Assembly (NCBI GenBank): GCA_946222285.1
Contig: CAMIIP010000013.1
Span: 1 to 46,536 of the forward strand
DNA from: an uncultured Rothia sp.
GTDB taxonomy: Bacteria > Actinomycetota > Actinomycetes > Actinomycetales > Micrococcaceae
Direction of reading: 5' to 3'
Length of the DNA stretch: 46,536 bases
This document shows, one piece after another, positions 39,798 to 46,536 of this stretch; the first letter of the stretch is position 1, and every line of letters begins with the position of its first letter. The notes below the pieces were generated by a model. That model had not been told where the DNA came from and ran no database searches. It saw only the letters and a list, made by a program, of their open reading frames with translations. The position numbers were made by a program, and so were the translations under genes.

Positions 39798-40937
39798 CTA
39801 GTTTTGAGCGTTTTGCTGCTGCGCCGGCGAATTGGGACCGCCGCCAGCAATAGGCGCTTTGCCTGCGCGAGCTCGCTGCACGAGGAAATCGTGGGTGGGA
39901 GCATCAGGGACATTTGCCGGGCGGTTCTTCTCAAACTCCTTGCGTAGCACAGGGATAACCTCTTCGCCGAGCATATCCAGTTGCTTGAGAACCTCTTTCT
40001 GGGGTAGACCGGCATGATCCATAAGAAAGAGCTGGCGTTGGTAATCGCCGGCGTACTCGCGGAAGGAGAGGGTCTTTTCGATAACCTGCTGGGGTGATCC
40101 GACGGTAAGCGGGGTCTGTTCGGTGAAGTCCTCTAATGAAGGTCCACCACCATAGACCGGTGCGTTGTTGAAATAGGGGCGGAACTTGCGCACGGCGTCC
40201 TGAGAATTTTTATCCATAAAGACCTGACCGCCCAAGCCAACGTAAGCCTCTTCAGCTTTGCCGTGACCGTAGTGTTCATAGCGCTCGCGGTAGAGGTTAA
40301 TCATTTGCTCGGTGTGTTCTTTGTTCCAGAAGATGTTGTTGTGGAAGAAGCCATCGCCATAGTAGGCGGCCTGCTCCGCAATCTCGGGAGTGCGGATGGA
40401 ACCGTGCCAGACGAAGGGTGCGACGTTATCCAGCGGCTGAGGGGTAACGGTGAAGCCGTTGAGGGGCGTGCGGAACTTGCCCTGCCAGTTCACGCGTTCC
40501 TCGCGCCAGAGTCGGTAGAGCAGGTTGTAGTTTTCGATAGCAAGATTGACGCCTTCGCGGATATCTTTACCGAACCAGGGATAGACGGGGCCGGTGTTAC
40601 CTCGGCCCATCATGAGGTCCATGCGTCCGTCGGAGAGGTGCTGAAGGTTGCCGTAATCTTCGGCGATGCGCACGGGGTCGGTAGTGGTGATCAGTGTGGT
40701 GGAGGTAGAGAGCAGATTATTTTTAGTCTGCGCTGCGATATAGGCGAGAGTAGTGGTGGGTGCTGAAGCGATGAAGGGCGGGTTGTGGTGCTGGCCGACC
40801 GCGAAGACATCCATGCCCACTTCTTCAGCTTTGAGGGCTAGCTCGACGGTCGCTTTGATGCGCTCGTTTTCGGTGGGAATTTTGCCTGTGGTGGGGTCTT
40901 GGGTGATGTCGCCAATGGCGAAGATTCCGAATTGCAT
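39798..40937 (-). CDS. LLM-class flavin-dependent oxidoreductase (CE1758 family)
   Basis: 379 aa, luciferase-like TIM-barrel monooxygenase that uses reduced FMN and oxygen. Marks: FGIFAIGDITQDPTTGK at the start, FAVGQHHNPPFIASAPTTTL, LSTSTTLITTTDPVRIAEDY, LSDGRMDLMMGRGNTGPVYP, VWHGSIRTPEIAEQA. A Pro/Ala/Gln-rich tail of about 30 residues ends it. Paired with the FMN reductase, it forms a two-component system. Substrate unknown. A palindrome in its promoter (40992-41013) suggests control by a MarR- or HxlR-type regulator. Confidence 0.9.
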   Translation of the reverse strand: MQFGIFAIGDITQDPTTGKIPTENERIKATVELALKAEEVGMDVFAVGQHHNPPFIASAPTTTLAYIAAQTKNNLLSTSTTLITTTDPVRIAEDYGNLQHLSDGRMDLMMGRGNTGPVYPWFGKDIREGVNLAIENYNLLYRLWREERVNWQGKFRTPLNGFTVTPQPLDNVAPFVWHGSIRTPEIAEQAAYYGDGFFHNNIFWNKEHTEQMINLYRERYEHYGHGKAEEAYVGLGGQVFMDKNSQDAVRKFRPYFNNAPVYGGGPSLEDFTEQTPLTVGSPQQVIEKTLSFREYAGDYQRQLFLMDHAGLPQKEVLKQLDMLGEEVIPVLRKEFEKNRPANVPDAPTHDFLVQRARAGKAPIAGGGPNSPAQQQNAQN

Positions 40938-40991
40938 GTTAATCCCTCCAGGGTGGTGCTTCTTCTGTTTGATGGTTTCAGTACAGGACTA

Positions 40992-41013
40992 AATACTTTC
41001 TTTGTAAAGTATT
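40992..41013. promoter_or_regulatory. Operator candidate between monooxygenase and Ohr genes
   Basis: AATACTTT (40992-40999) and AAAGTATT (41006-41013) are perfect 8-base inverted arms with a 6-base spacer. It lies in the divergent gap about 55 bases upstream of the LLM-oxidoreductase start and about 150 bases before Ohr, so one regulator could serve both. Confidence 0.65.
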
Positions 41014-41162
41014 GATTTTGAAAATAACCAGTGTGATTAGCGGAGAGAAAAAGTAACGATAACTTCATCTTCTGCGGGTCGCGCCCGAAATTCCGGAAAC
41101 TCACCTCAGAGTTCGTATTCTTGAAAGAGAAGTATATGGCGAAGAGGGTAGAGAGGAAGATG

Positions 41163-41585
41163 ATGGAAATTCAGTACAGCACCGAAGCTCTTTCTGTGGG
41201 AGATGCTCGGGATGGTCGCGCTTACCTTACCGATGGATCACTGGAAATCCATATGGGATTGGCTACTGAACTTGGTGGAGGCGGCGAAGGCGCTAACCCC
41301 GAGCAACTCTTTGCTCTAGGCTACGCCACCTGCTTTCATCAATCCGTCAAACTGGTAGCCGAAACAAAAAAAGCAGATTCGACGGCGTCATCTGTGCAAG
41401 CACGTATCAACTTTGGTTTAGATTCTGATGACTTTTATGCGCTTTCCGTGCAACTTGATGTTTCGCTTCCCTTTGTAGAGATGGATCTAGCCCGAGAACT
41501 GGTTCAGCGCGCCCACGATATGTGCCCCTACTCGCGGGCAACCAGAGGCAACATCGACGTAGCAGTCAATGTAGTAGATGAATAA
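41163..41585 (+). CDS. Organic hydroperoxide resistance protein (Ohr/OsmC)
   Basis: A 140-aa thiol peroxidase that reduces organic hydroperoxides with a Cys pair. The first Cys is in ALGYATCFHQSVKLVA and the second in DMCPYSRATRGNIDV; GLATELGGGGEGANPEQLFA is the conserved Arg/Glu-rich neighbourhood without the usual Arg in view. I chose ATG 41163 (MEIQYSTEAL) because GAGG precedes it with good spacing and the length fits; longer starts at 41121 and 41160 keep the frame. Confidence 0.92.
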   Translation: MEIQYSTEALSVGDARDGRAYLTDGSLEIHMGLATELGGGGEGANPEQLFALGYATCFHQSVKLVAETKKADSTASSVQARINFGLDSDDFYALSVQLDVSLPFVEMDLARELVQRAHDMCPYSRATRGNIDVAVNVVDE

Positions 41586-41605
41586 GTCTCAAAAATTTTT
41601 CTGAC

Positions 41606-42034
41606 TTATTTCTCGTGCTTCTTCGCAAACTCTAGCAAGCCCCTGACCTCAGCTTTAGCCGCTGAGGTCAAAGCTTTATTATCGAGTAACATCTGCTCAG
41701 ACCGAAGACGAATAAACTCTAAATATTCAGGTTTACCTGTCTTTTGGAAACCCTCCCGCGACATATAAAGATCCGCGAAATCCTTGGCAGCCTGGCGCTG
41801 TAAAACCCAGCGTCCCCACATCACTATCAGCGCGCAGACCAGGGCAACCAGCGTGCCCCAGCCACGCGTCCAAACGTAGAGAAGCGCCGCAACCACCATA
41901 AGGGCTGTAACAATTGGTGCCACCGAGACGATATAAATGCCTTCATCTTGACGATTCTTATCGAGGGTGCGCCGACCTACCTGAATAAAGGTCTCTTTGA
42001 AGCTGGGCTTTTCAGAGCTGGATTTACTGCTCAT
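41606..42034 (-). CDS. Two-helix membrane protein
   Basis: A 142-aa protein. A short basic N-terminus (KETFIQVGRRTLDKNRQDEG) is followed by two close hydrophobic segments, VAPIVTALMVVAALLYVW and GTLVALVCALIVMWGRWVL. A helical cytoplasmic region of about 60 residues (FADLYMSREGFQKTGKPEYL...) ends it. I chose ATG 42034, which overlaps the end of the HAD phosphatase gene by 11 bases, so it is translated from the same transcript. Function unknown. Confidence 0.75.
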   Translation of the reverse strand: MSSKSSSEKPSFKETFIQVGRRTLDKNRQDEGIYIVSVAPIVTALMVVAALLYVWTRGWGTLVALVCALIVMWGRWVLQRQAAKDFADLYMSREGFQKTGKPEYLEFIRLRSEQMLLDNKALTSAAKAEVRGLLEFAKKHEK

Positions 42035-42800
42035 CGGCGAGCATTCGGTCAATAAACTCAAAGGTTTTCTCTACAACGTGCTCGGTAGCTTCCCGAACGT
42101 CCTCGGGAGAGTAAGAAAAGGACGCCGCATGATCTGCCATGCGGTGCATTTCCAGATCATTCCAGGAATCACCAATAGTAAAAATTTCGGGGCGGTTCTG
42201 GGCAAAACGCTGCTCTAAGAGCATTTCCAAACCGGAGCCCTTGGTGCTGTTCTTGGGCACGATATCAAGGAAGTCTAGATTACGGTGACAATCGATTTCT
42301 TCGCCAAATTCATCAAGAATCCAGGCGAAAATTTCTGCCCGTAGATTAGAATCTGGCGACCAGATAGGCACTCCTACATATTCATGGTTGGGAATATATT
42401 GGGACTCTAATTGTTCAAAAGCCGGCAAAATATTGGAAACTCCACCTACCCTATTGAAGAGCTGGTAGTCCTGATCGAGGGTCGTGGCAAAAACGGCTAC
42501 ATTATCAGTTGTGGCTAGCCGCTCATAGACTTCCTTCACAATATGTAGCGGAAGGGTCTTCTTTTCCAGAATATTAAAGTCTTTATCGCAGATCACCGCA
42601 CCGGTATAGAGCACATAGTAGTCAAAGGTTAAATCGTAAGGTTCAAGCACCACCTTGGTAGCAAAAATACTCTTGCCAGTGTTGCAGACGGCGATGTTGC
42701 CGGCGTCCTGCCACTTGCGGATTGCCCCGATATTCGCCTCTTCAATTTCTCGGTTGAAGACGAGCGTGCCGTCGAGGTCGAATGACATGAGCTTTTGCAT
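42024..42800 (-). CDS. HAD-superfamily (Cof-type) phosphatase
   Basis: 258 aa, class IIB HAD hydrolase. Motif I is MSFDLDGTLVF with the nucleophile Asp; motif II is VCNTGKSIFA; motif III is the Lys in PKNSTKGSGLEML; motif IV is TIGDSWNDLEMHRMA. The cap (residues about 90-190) sets specificity for a sugar phosphate, phospholipid head or cofactor. It lies downstream of the PTS operon in the same direction, so a sugar phosphate is plausible. This is inference. Confidence 0.9.
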   Translation of the reverse strand: MQKLMSFDLDGTLVFNREIEEANIGAIRKWQDAGNIAVCNTGKSIFATKVVLEPYDLTFDYYVLYTGAVICDKDFNILEKKTLPLHIVKEVYERLATTDNVAVFATTLDQDYQLFNRVGGVSNILPAFEQLESQYIPNHEYVGVPIWSPDSNLRAEIFAWILDEFGEEIDCHRNLDFLDIVPKNSTKGSGLEMLLEQRFAQNRPEIFTIGDSWNDLEMHRMADHAASFSYSPEDVREATEHVVEKTFEFIDRMLADEQ

Positions 42801-42822
42801 GAAGTCCTTTCAGGTTGTTGAC

Positions 42823-42925
42823 GGTCTATTCAAAAGGGGCACAAATAGACCGGCAGACCGATAGGGAGAGGGACTGCTTGCCTCTCCCTTATCGGCTGGA
42901 GGTCTAGCCGGCTTTTGAATAGACC
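42823..42925. repeat. 103-bp fold-back element (MITE-like) between PTS and HAD genes
   Basis: The ends are perfect 14-bp inverted repeats, GGTCTATTCAAAAG (42823-42836) and CTTTTGAATAGACC (42912-42925). Inside, CCGATAGGGAGAGG and CCTCTCCCTTATCGG form a second stem. The end differs at two positions from GGCTTATTCAAAAG of the IS ends in this window. The whole folds as one cruciform and may also end PTS transcription. Confidence 0.7.
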
Positions 42926-42943
42926 CAAACTAACTCTTTCAGT

Positions 42944-43836
42944 CTACAGTGCCAGAATACCTAGCCAGTAGCCCAGGATTCCTACGACGAACATGCCGAA
43001 GATAATCCAGATAGAGTTGACCTTTTACGCAATAGCCACATGCACAGGAAGGTTAGGAGCAGGGCGAGCATATCGGGTAGAAGTGAGTCCAAAATGGACT
43101 GCACTGTGGTGGTAACTTCTTTGCCCGTCTGATCGGTATAGCTGGAGAGCTGGAAGGGCACATTGATAGAGGTCCATTTTGAGACCAGCGACCCCATCAC
43201 AAAAAGACCAACAATAGAAGCTATCTGCGTGAAGCGGCGTAGCGTGTTGCCGCCTACTTCAGAGACGATTTCCACGCCCTTTTCGTAGCCGATTTTGAAG
43301 CCGTACCAGCGGGTTGCCATACGAATAAGCATGAGTCCAAAGAGGAAGAGCAGGGGTCCAAGAATATTGCCGGAGAGCGCGATAGAGGCACCGAGGGCGG
43401 CAAGAACTGGACGCGCAGTACCCCAGAAAATGGGGTCACCCACACCTGCCAGTGGACCCATGAGGCCAACTTTTACGTTGGTAATGGCTGCCTCATCAAT
43501 ATCTTTACCGGCCGCTTTTTGGCGTTCCATCGCGGCGGTAACACCGATGATGGGGGAGGCAATCCAGGGTTGGGTATTGAAGAACTCTAGGTGGCGGCTC
43601 AGTGCCGCTGCCTGATCTTCTTTCTTAGTGTAAAAGCGCTTAATGGCTGGAATCATTGAAACCGCAAAACCAATAGCTTGCATACGCTCAAAGTTAAAAG
43701 AACCCAGTAAGAAGGTGGAACGCACGTAGGTTGAAACGTAGTCACCTTTGGTGAGCTGTAGGTCGGGGTGATCTGGGTGGGTTAGGTCTTGTTCGGTAGC
43801 GGCAACGCTCGTTGTTTGAGTATTTTCAACAGTCAT
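42944..43836 (-). pseudogene. PTS mannose/fructose/sorbose-family EIID, 3' frameshift
   Basis: The membrane EIID partner of EIIC. It reads well from MTVENTQTTSVAA through FLLGSFNFERMQAIGFAVSM, VGLMGPLAGVGDPIFWGT and MLALLLTFLCMWLLRK, then shifts at a four-A run (43023-43026 as TTTT on the plus strand). In the given frame it ends RSTLSGLSSACSS at 42982. One more A would give KKVNSIWIIFGMFVVGILGY and WLGILAL, the normal last membrane helix, ending at 42944 (297 aa). The loss of this helix may or may not abolish activity. Confidence 0.9.
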
Positions 43837-43845
43837 GGTGTTCTC

Positions 43846-44649
43846 CTACTCGAGTTCGTTATCGAGGTTGTTGGAAGCGCCAGCAGTTGCCGGGGCAGGA
43901 GCGACGATGGAATCGTGAAAGGCAGGGTTGAGCTGTACGTAAATGACGGCAAGGCAGGCACCCATGATGCCCAGACCCACCAGGTTGAGATCAGGAATGA
44001 ATGCTGCCAACACGAAGCCCAGGAAGAAGAAGGGCATGAGAGCTTTGGCTCGCATCATGTTGATAACCATGGCGTAACCAACCACCACGATGAACCCACC
44101 AGCTACTTGAAGGCCGCCGGTAATGACTTCGGGGATAGCGTCAAGCCAGGTTTGCACAATGTGGGTTCCCGCAACGGCTGCAACGGCAGCGGTAGGAATC
44201 GCCACGCGCAAACCCTGAAGAGCAAGACCGGAGAAGTGCATGAGTTCCACGCCTCTAAAGTTGGCATTGGCGGCGAACCTATCTGCCTGATGTTGGAAGA
44301 AAACGGTAATGGTTCGTACAAAAATGGTGAGAACCTGACCGGCTGCTGCCAGCGGAACTGCCAGGGCAATACCTTCACCGATGGACTGGTGGCCTTCAAT
44401 GACGACGAGCGCGGCGATGGTCGATGCCAGCGCGGCGTCCGGTGCCATAGCGGCACCCACGTTCATCCAGCCCAGGGCAATGAGTTCGAGACTGCCACCT
44501 AAGATAATGCCGGTTTGCATGTCGCCCAGTACCAGCCCCATGAGGGTGCAGGCGACAATGGGGCGGTGGAACTGGCGCTCGTCCAGAACCGAAGCCATAC
44601 CGCAGACCAGTGCCACGAGAATGACCAAAATAAATTCGAGAGGGCTCAT
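43846..44649 (-). CDS. PTS mannose/fructose/sorbose-family EIIC
   Basis: A 267-aa membrane channel subunit of a mannose-family PTS. It starts MSPLEFILVILVALVCGMAS and has the family motif IVACTLMGLVLGDMQTGIIL, GGSLELIALGWMNVGAAMAP, then GHQSIGEGIALAVPLAAAGQ. The Pro/Ala tail after IYVQLNPAFHDS is normal. It sits between EIIAB (its ATG overlaps the EIIAB stop, TGATG) and EIID, so the three are one operon. Substrate may be mannose, fructose, glucosamine or another hexose. Confidence 0.93.
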   Translation of the reverse strand: MSPLEFILVILVALVCGMASVLDERQFHRPIVACTLMGLVLGDMQTGIILGGSLELIALGWMNVGAAMAPDAALASTIAALVVIEGHQSIGEGIALAVPLAAAGQVLTIFVRTITVFFQHQADRFAANANFRGVELMHFSGLALQGLRVAIPTAAVAAVAGTHIVQTWLDAIPEVITGGLQVAGGFIVVVGYAMVINMMRAKALMPFFFLGFVLAAFIPDLNLVGLGIMGACLAVIYVQLNPAFHDSIVAPAPATAGASNNLDNELE

Positions 44650-45638
44650 CAGAGCAGACCTTTCTCTTTGAGTTTCTTCATCATGTCTTCTCGCGAGCTG
44701 TTGGGAACCTGCTGGATCACCATTTTGATGACGCGGTTGGCAAGTTCTTTGTAGGCGGCGATGTCTTCATCTGAGGCGTAGACCGCTTCGGAAATTTGTT
44801 TCATGCCGGTTTTGAAGGTCACTCCACCCACGTTGATTTCTTTGACCTCTACCCCTTCATCGAGCAGACGCAGAACATCTTGTGGGCTTTCAACCACGAT
44901 CATGGTTTTCATACCCGTGTATTTGGGATTGTTGTAAACCCTGCCGGTTTTAGCAATATCTAACACGTTGGTTTTCACATGTGAAGGAGCTACCTGTAAG
45001 AGCAAAGTTTTACGCAACTTATCTTGGGCGGCTGCATCGGAGGCGGCAATCAGTGTTTGCGGCGCAACATCGTTGACCCAGCTACCGGCTACCTGCCCGT
45101 GAATGAGGCGGGAGTCAATGCGTAAAAAGGTCACGTTCATGTGGCCGCCGGGAACTGCAGGGGCAGACGCTGAAGCCGACGCAGCAGGCGCATGCTGGGC
45201 GGCGTCGTTACTAGCGGCAGAAGCCGGTTGCGCAGGCGGGTTCATCATCTGCTGGAAGCTACGAACACCGGTGGTTCCAGCCTTGACCGCCTTAGCGACA
45301 AGAGACTGAACCGTAGCATTTTTGCGCCCGGCAGCACTGATAACTTCAACCAGCATAGGAACGTTAACCCCAGAAACCACATCAGTATTTTCGCGTTCTG
45401 CGGCGAATCGTGCGGCAGCGTTATAGGGGCTCCCTCCAAAGAGGTCAACGAGGAGCAAAACACCCGCATCTGGTTGACCTTGGGAAATATTTTCATATTT
45501 CTCGATGAGATCTTCAGGGCCTTCGCCGGGCATAAAAGTTACCGGCGTGACGTTGCTGAATTCTCCGAGAATCATTTTGGCGGTGGCTAACAGGGGAGCT
45601 GCTGCTTCACCATGTGTTGCCACGATGATAGAGACCAT
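44649..45638 (-). CDS. PTS mannose/fructose/sorbose-family EIIAB fusion
   Basis: A 329-aa cytoplasmic fusion. EIIA (1-130) starts MVSIIVATHGEAAAPLLATA; the active His is in THGE, and LLLVDLFGGSPYNAAARFAA is its other mark. An Ala/Ser-rich hinge (about 140-165) leads to EIIB, with LRIDSRLIHGQVAGSWV and its active His in IHGQ. It takes phosphate from HPr to the sugar. I chose ATG 45638, preceded by GAGAGGA, over a frame start at 45677. First structural gene after the antiterminator relic. Confidence 0.93.
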   Translation of the reverse strand: MVSIIVATHGEAAAPLLATAKMILGEFSNVTPVTFMPGEGPEDLIEKYENISQGQPDAGVLLLVDLFGGSPYNAAARFAAERENTDVVSGVNVPMLVEVISAAGRKNATVQSLVAKAVKAGTTGVRSFQQMMNPPAQPASAASNDAAQHAPAASASASAPAVPGGHMNVTFLRIDSRLIHGQVAGSWVNDVAPQTLIAASDAAAQDKLRKTLLLQVAPSHVKTNVLDIAKTGRVYNNPKYTGMKTMIVVESPQDVLRLLDEGVEVKEINVGGVTFKTGMKQISEAVYASDEDIAAYKELANRVIKMVIQQVPNSSREDMMKKLKEKGLL

Positions 45639-45736
45639 CAGAGGTCCTCTCAGCGTCGGTTCAAACGAAATGTGCAAATGAGTGGTGACTCACCTTATAA
45701 TTTACTCCGTTTATTTGCCTCGCACACTCAACGCGC
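45639..45736 (-). promoter_or_regulatory. PTS leader region
   Basis: 98 bases between the antiterminator relic and EIIAB. On the minus strand it has GTAAATTATAAGG, possibly a -10, and the palindrome GGTGAGTCACC. I could not find the paired antiterminator RNA and terminator hairpin that a LicT-type regulator would need, so its target may lie elsewhere. Confidence 0.35.
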
Positions 45737-46483
45737 CTAGCCAGCCAGCCCCAATTCCTTTGCCAGTCGAGCGATATGAATGGTGAGATAGGTGAGTTCA
45801 TCGGTGGTCAGCTCCTGATTGAGCTGCATCTCCAGCAGAAGATAGACTTTCTGCGCACACATAAAAGCCCGTGGATAAGAGACCTTGACTGCCTCAAGCA
45901 GAGTGGGAGCGGCGTCGTCCTGAAACGGACCAGAACCACCTTTTTCTGTGCGGGCGAACAGGTAGCGCAGATGCGTTACAAAACGAGCGGCGCTCATAGA
46001 GGACTGGTCAACCGGGTGCTCATAGACGGTGGAAATGAGGTCAAAAATCTGTGTAAAGATCTCGGTCATGCGGTAGGTCTGAGACATATCGGTAACCGCG
46101 AACTGCGAATTCACCAGATGAAGCGCCAAGGGAATCGCCTCACCGGCGGGAAGCGAAACACCGATTCGTTGCAGGACGAGCGCCAGGGCACTTTTACCGA
46201 ACTCCACCTCGCGCGGGTAAAGTTGGGAGACTTCCAACGCCAACGGATAATCAACAGAGACTCCCTCACGCGCGCGAATAAGCGCGAAATTAAGGTGATC
46301 TGCTAGAGGAATAATAAAAGAGTGGGAGATAGAGAAATCTCCTGCCCGGCGCACCTGAGCCTCTAGCTCGATAGCCAGCGCAAGAATCTCTGAAGGAATC
46401 TCAGAAAGAGACCACGCAAGACGTTCCTCTGATTCGCCCTTTTCGGGAACGAAAGTTTGCTCAACGCGGTTAGGATCTACCAT
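45737..46483 (-). pseudogene. BglG/LicT-family antiterminator, truncated by an IS
   Basis: The 248-codon frame starts MVDPNRVEQTFVPEKGESEE. In LicT the matching text (VDEARIEKVF) begins near residue 38, so the first part of the RNA-binding CAT domain is gone. Both PRD domains remain: SFIIPLADHLNFALIRAREG and the His in PLALHLVNSQFAV for PRD1-like text, and FVTHLRYLFART...YLTIHIARLAKELG for the second. The ATG at 46483 directly touches the IS end at 46484, and the codons beyond it read TAA inside the IS. No ribosome site is near. It should not bind RNA, so PTS control is likely lost. Confidence 0.85.
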
Positions 46484-46536
46484 GAGGCTTATTCATAAGG
46501 GGGGGTAAAACCAGCCCCATCACCAACTAGACAACG
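46484..46536. mobile_element. Partial insertion-sequence end (left end)
   Basis: GAGGCTTATTCATAAGG (46484-46500) begins the element, followed by GGGGGTAAAACCAGCCCCATC. The body lies outside. It has cut the antiterminator gene. Its end repeat matches the element end at 35-50. Confidence 0.6.

Noticed and set aside
40263..40766. 167-codon plus-strand frame over the LLM oxidoreductase gene
   Set aside because: It is antisense to a well-supported gene and has no family signal; it arises from codon bias of the real gene.
43789..44502. 237-codon plus-strand frame over EIIC
   Set aside because: Antisense to a clear PTS EIIC gene; no ribosome site and an unlikely composition.
1..46536. CRISPR arrays, prophage genes, toxin-antitoxin pairs
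   Set aside because: I saw no regularly spaced short repeats, no phage structural or integrase genes, and no clear toxin beside the small antitoxin-like protein at 29270.

Overview
The window is the replication-origin region of an actinobacterial chromosome, most likely Micrococcaceae and Rothia-like. The gene order rsmG-jag-yidC-yidD-rnpA-rpmH-(oriC)-dnaA-dnaN-recF-DUF721-gyrB-gyrA-DUF3566-tRNA-Ile-DLW39-tRNA-Ala, a parAB locus with TGTTTCACGTGAAACA parS sites, a mycoredoxin-type glutaredoxin and a pit/Rv0544c/Rv0543c-like trio all point that way. Base composition is moderate for an actinobacterium. The genus is inferred, not proven.

Layout. 1-50 and 46484-46536 look like the two ends of an insertion sequence (terminal repeat GAGGCTTATTCAWAAG), so the window is probably bounded by two IS copies. 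551-4100 holds parB and parA on the minus strand with four parS sites, a hairpin between them, and a broken PTS EIIA-like gene. 4257-5417 is an FMO-like flavoprotein. 5656-8896 is the minus-strand rpmH-rnpA-yidD-yidC-jag-rsmG cluster. 8897-11546 is the origin: DnaA boxes lie on both sides of dnaA. 11547-20160 is the plus-strand replication and topoisomerase block. 20222-23368 contains tRNA-Ile, a DLW39 protein, and two identical 248-bp units, each carrying tRNA-Ala, a 5S rRNA and a terminator, on either side of a phosphate transporter operon.

23400-29450 carries a frameshifted AAA ATPase, an alanine/lysine-rich membrane protein, a cyclophilin, a zinc-finger rhomboid protease, a remote pair of DnaA boxes, a mycoredoxin-AroE-PepSY operon and three small hydrophilic CsbD-like genes. 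29700-36250 holds an APC permease, an EF-G-binding FBP protein, a galactokinase with an altered sugar-binding motif, a TetR regulator, an unusual biotin-synthase-like protein without its radical-SAM core, and a Tat lipoprotein serine hydrolase.

36400-46536 is accessory and partly decaying. It has tandem small membrane proteins (one with a shift at a G run), a broken DUF2599 gene, IS relics, a MarR/FMN reductase/luciferase-like monooxygenase/Ohr redox group with good palindromic operators, a HAD phosphatase, and a mannose-family PTS operon. That operon's EIID has a frameshift and its BglG/LicT-type antiterminator has lost its RNA-binding N-terminus at the IS junction. Several breaks fall in short homopolymers, so some could be sequencing errors.
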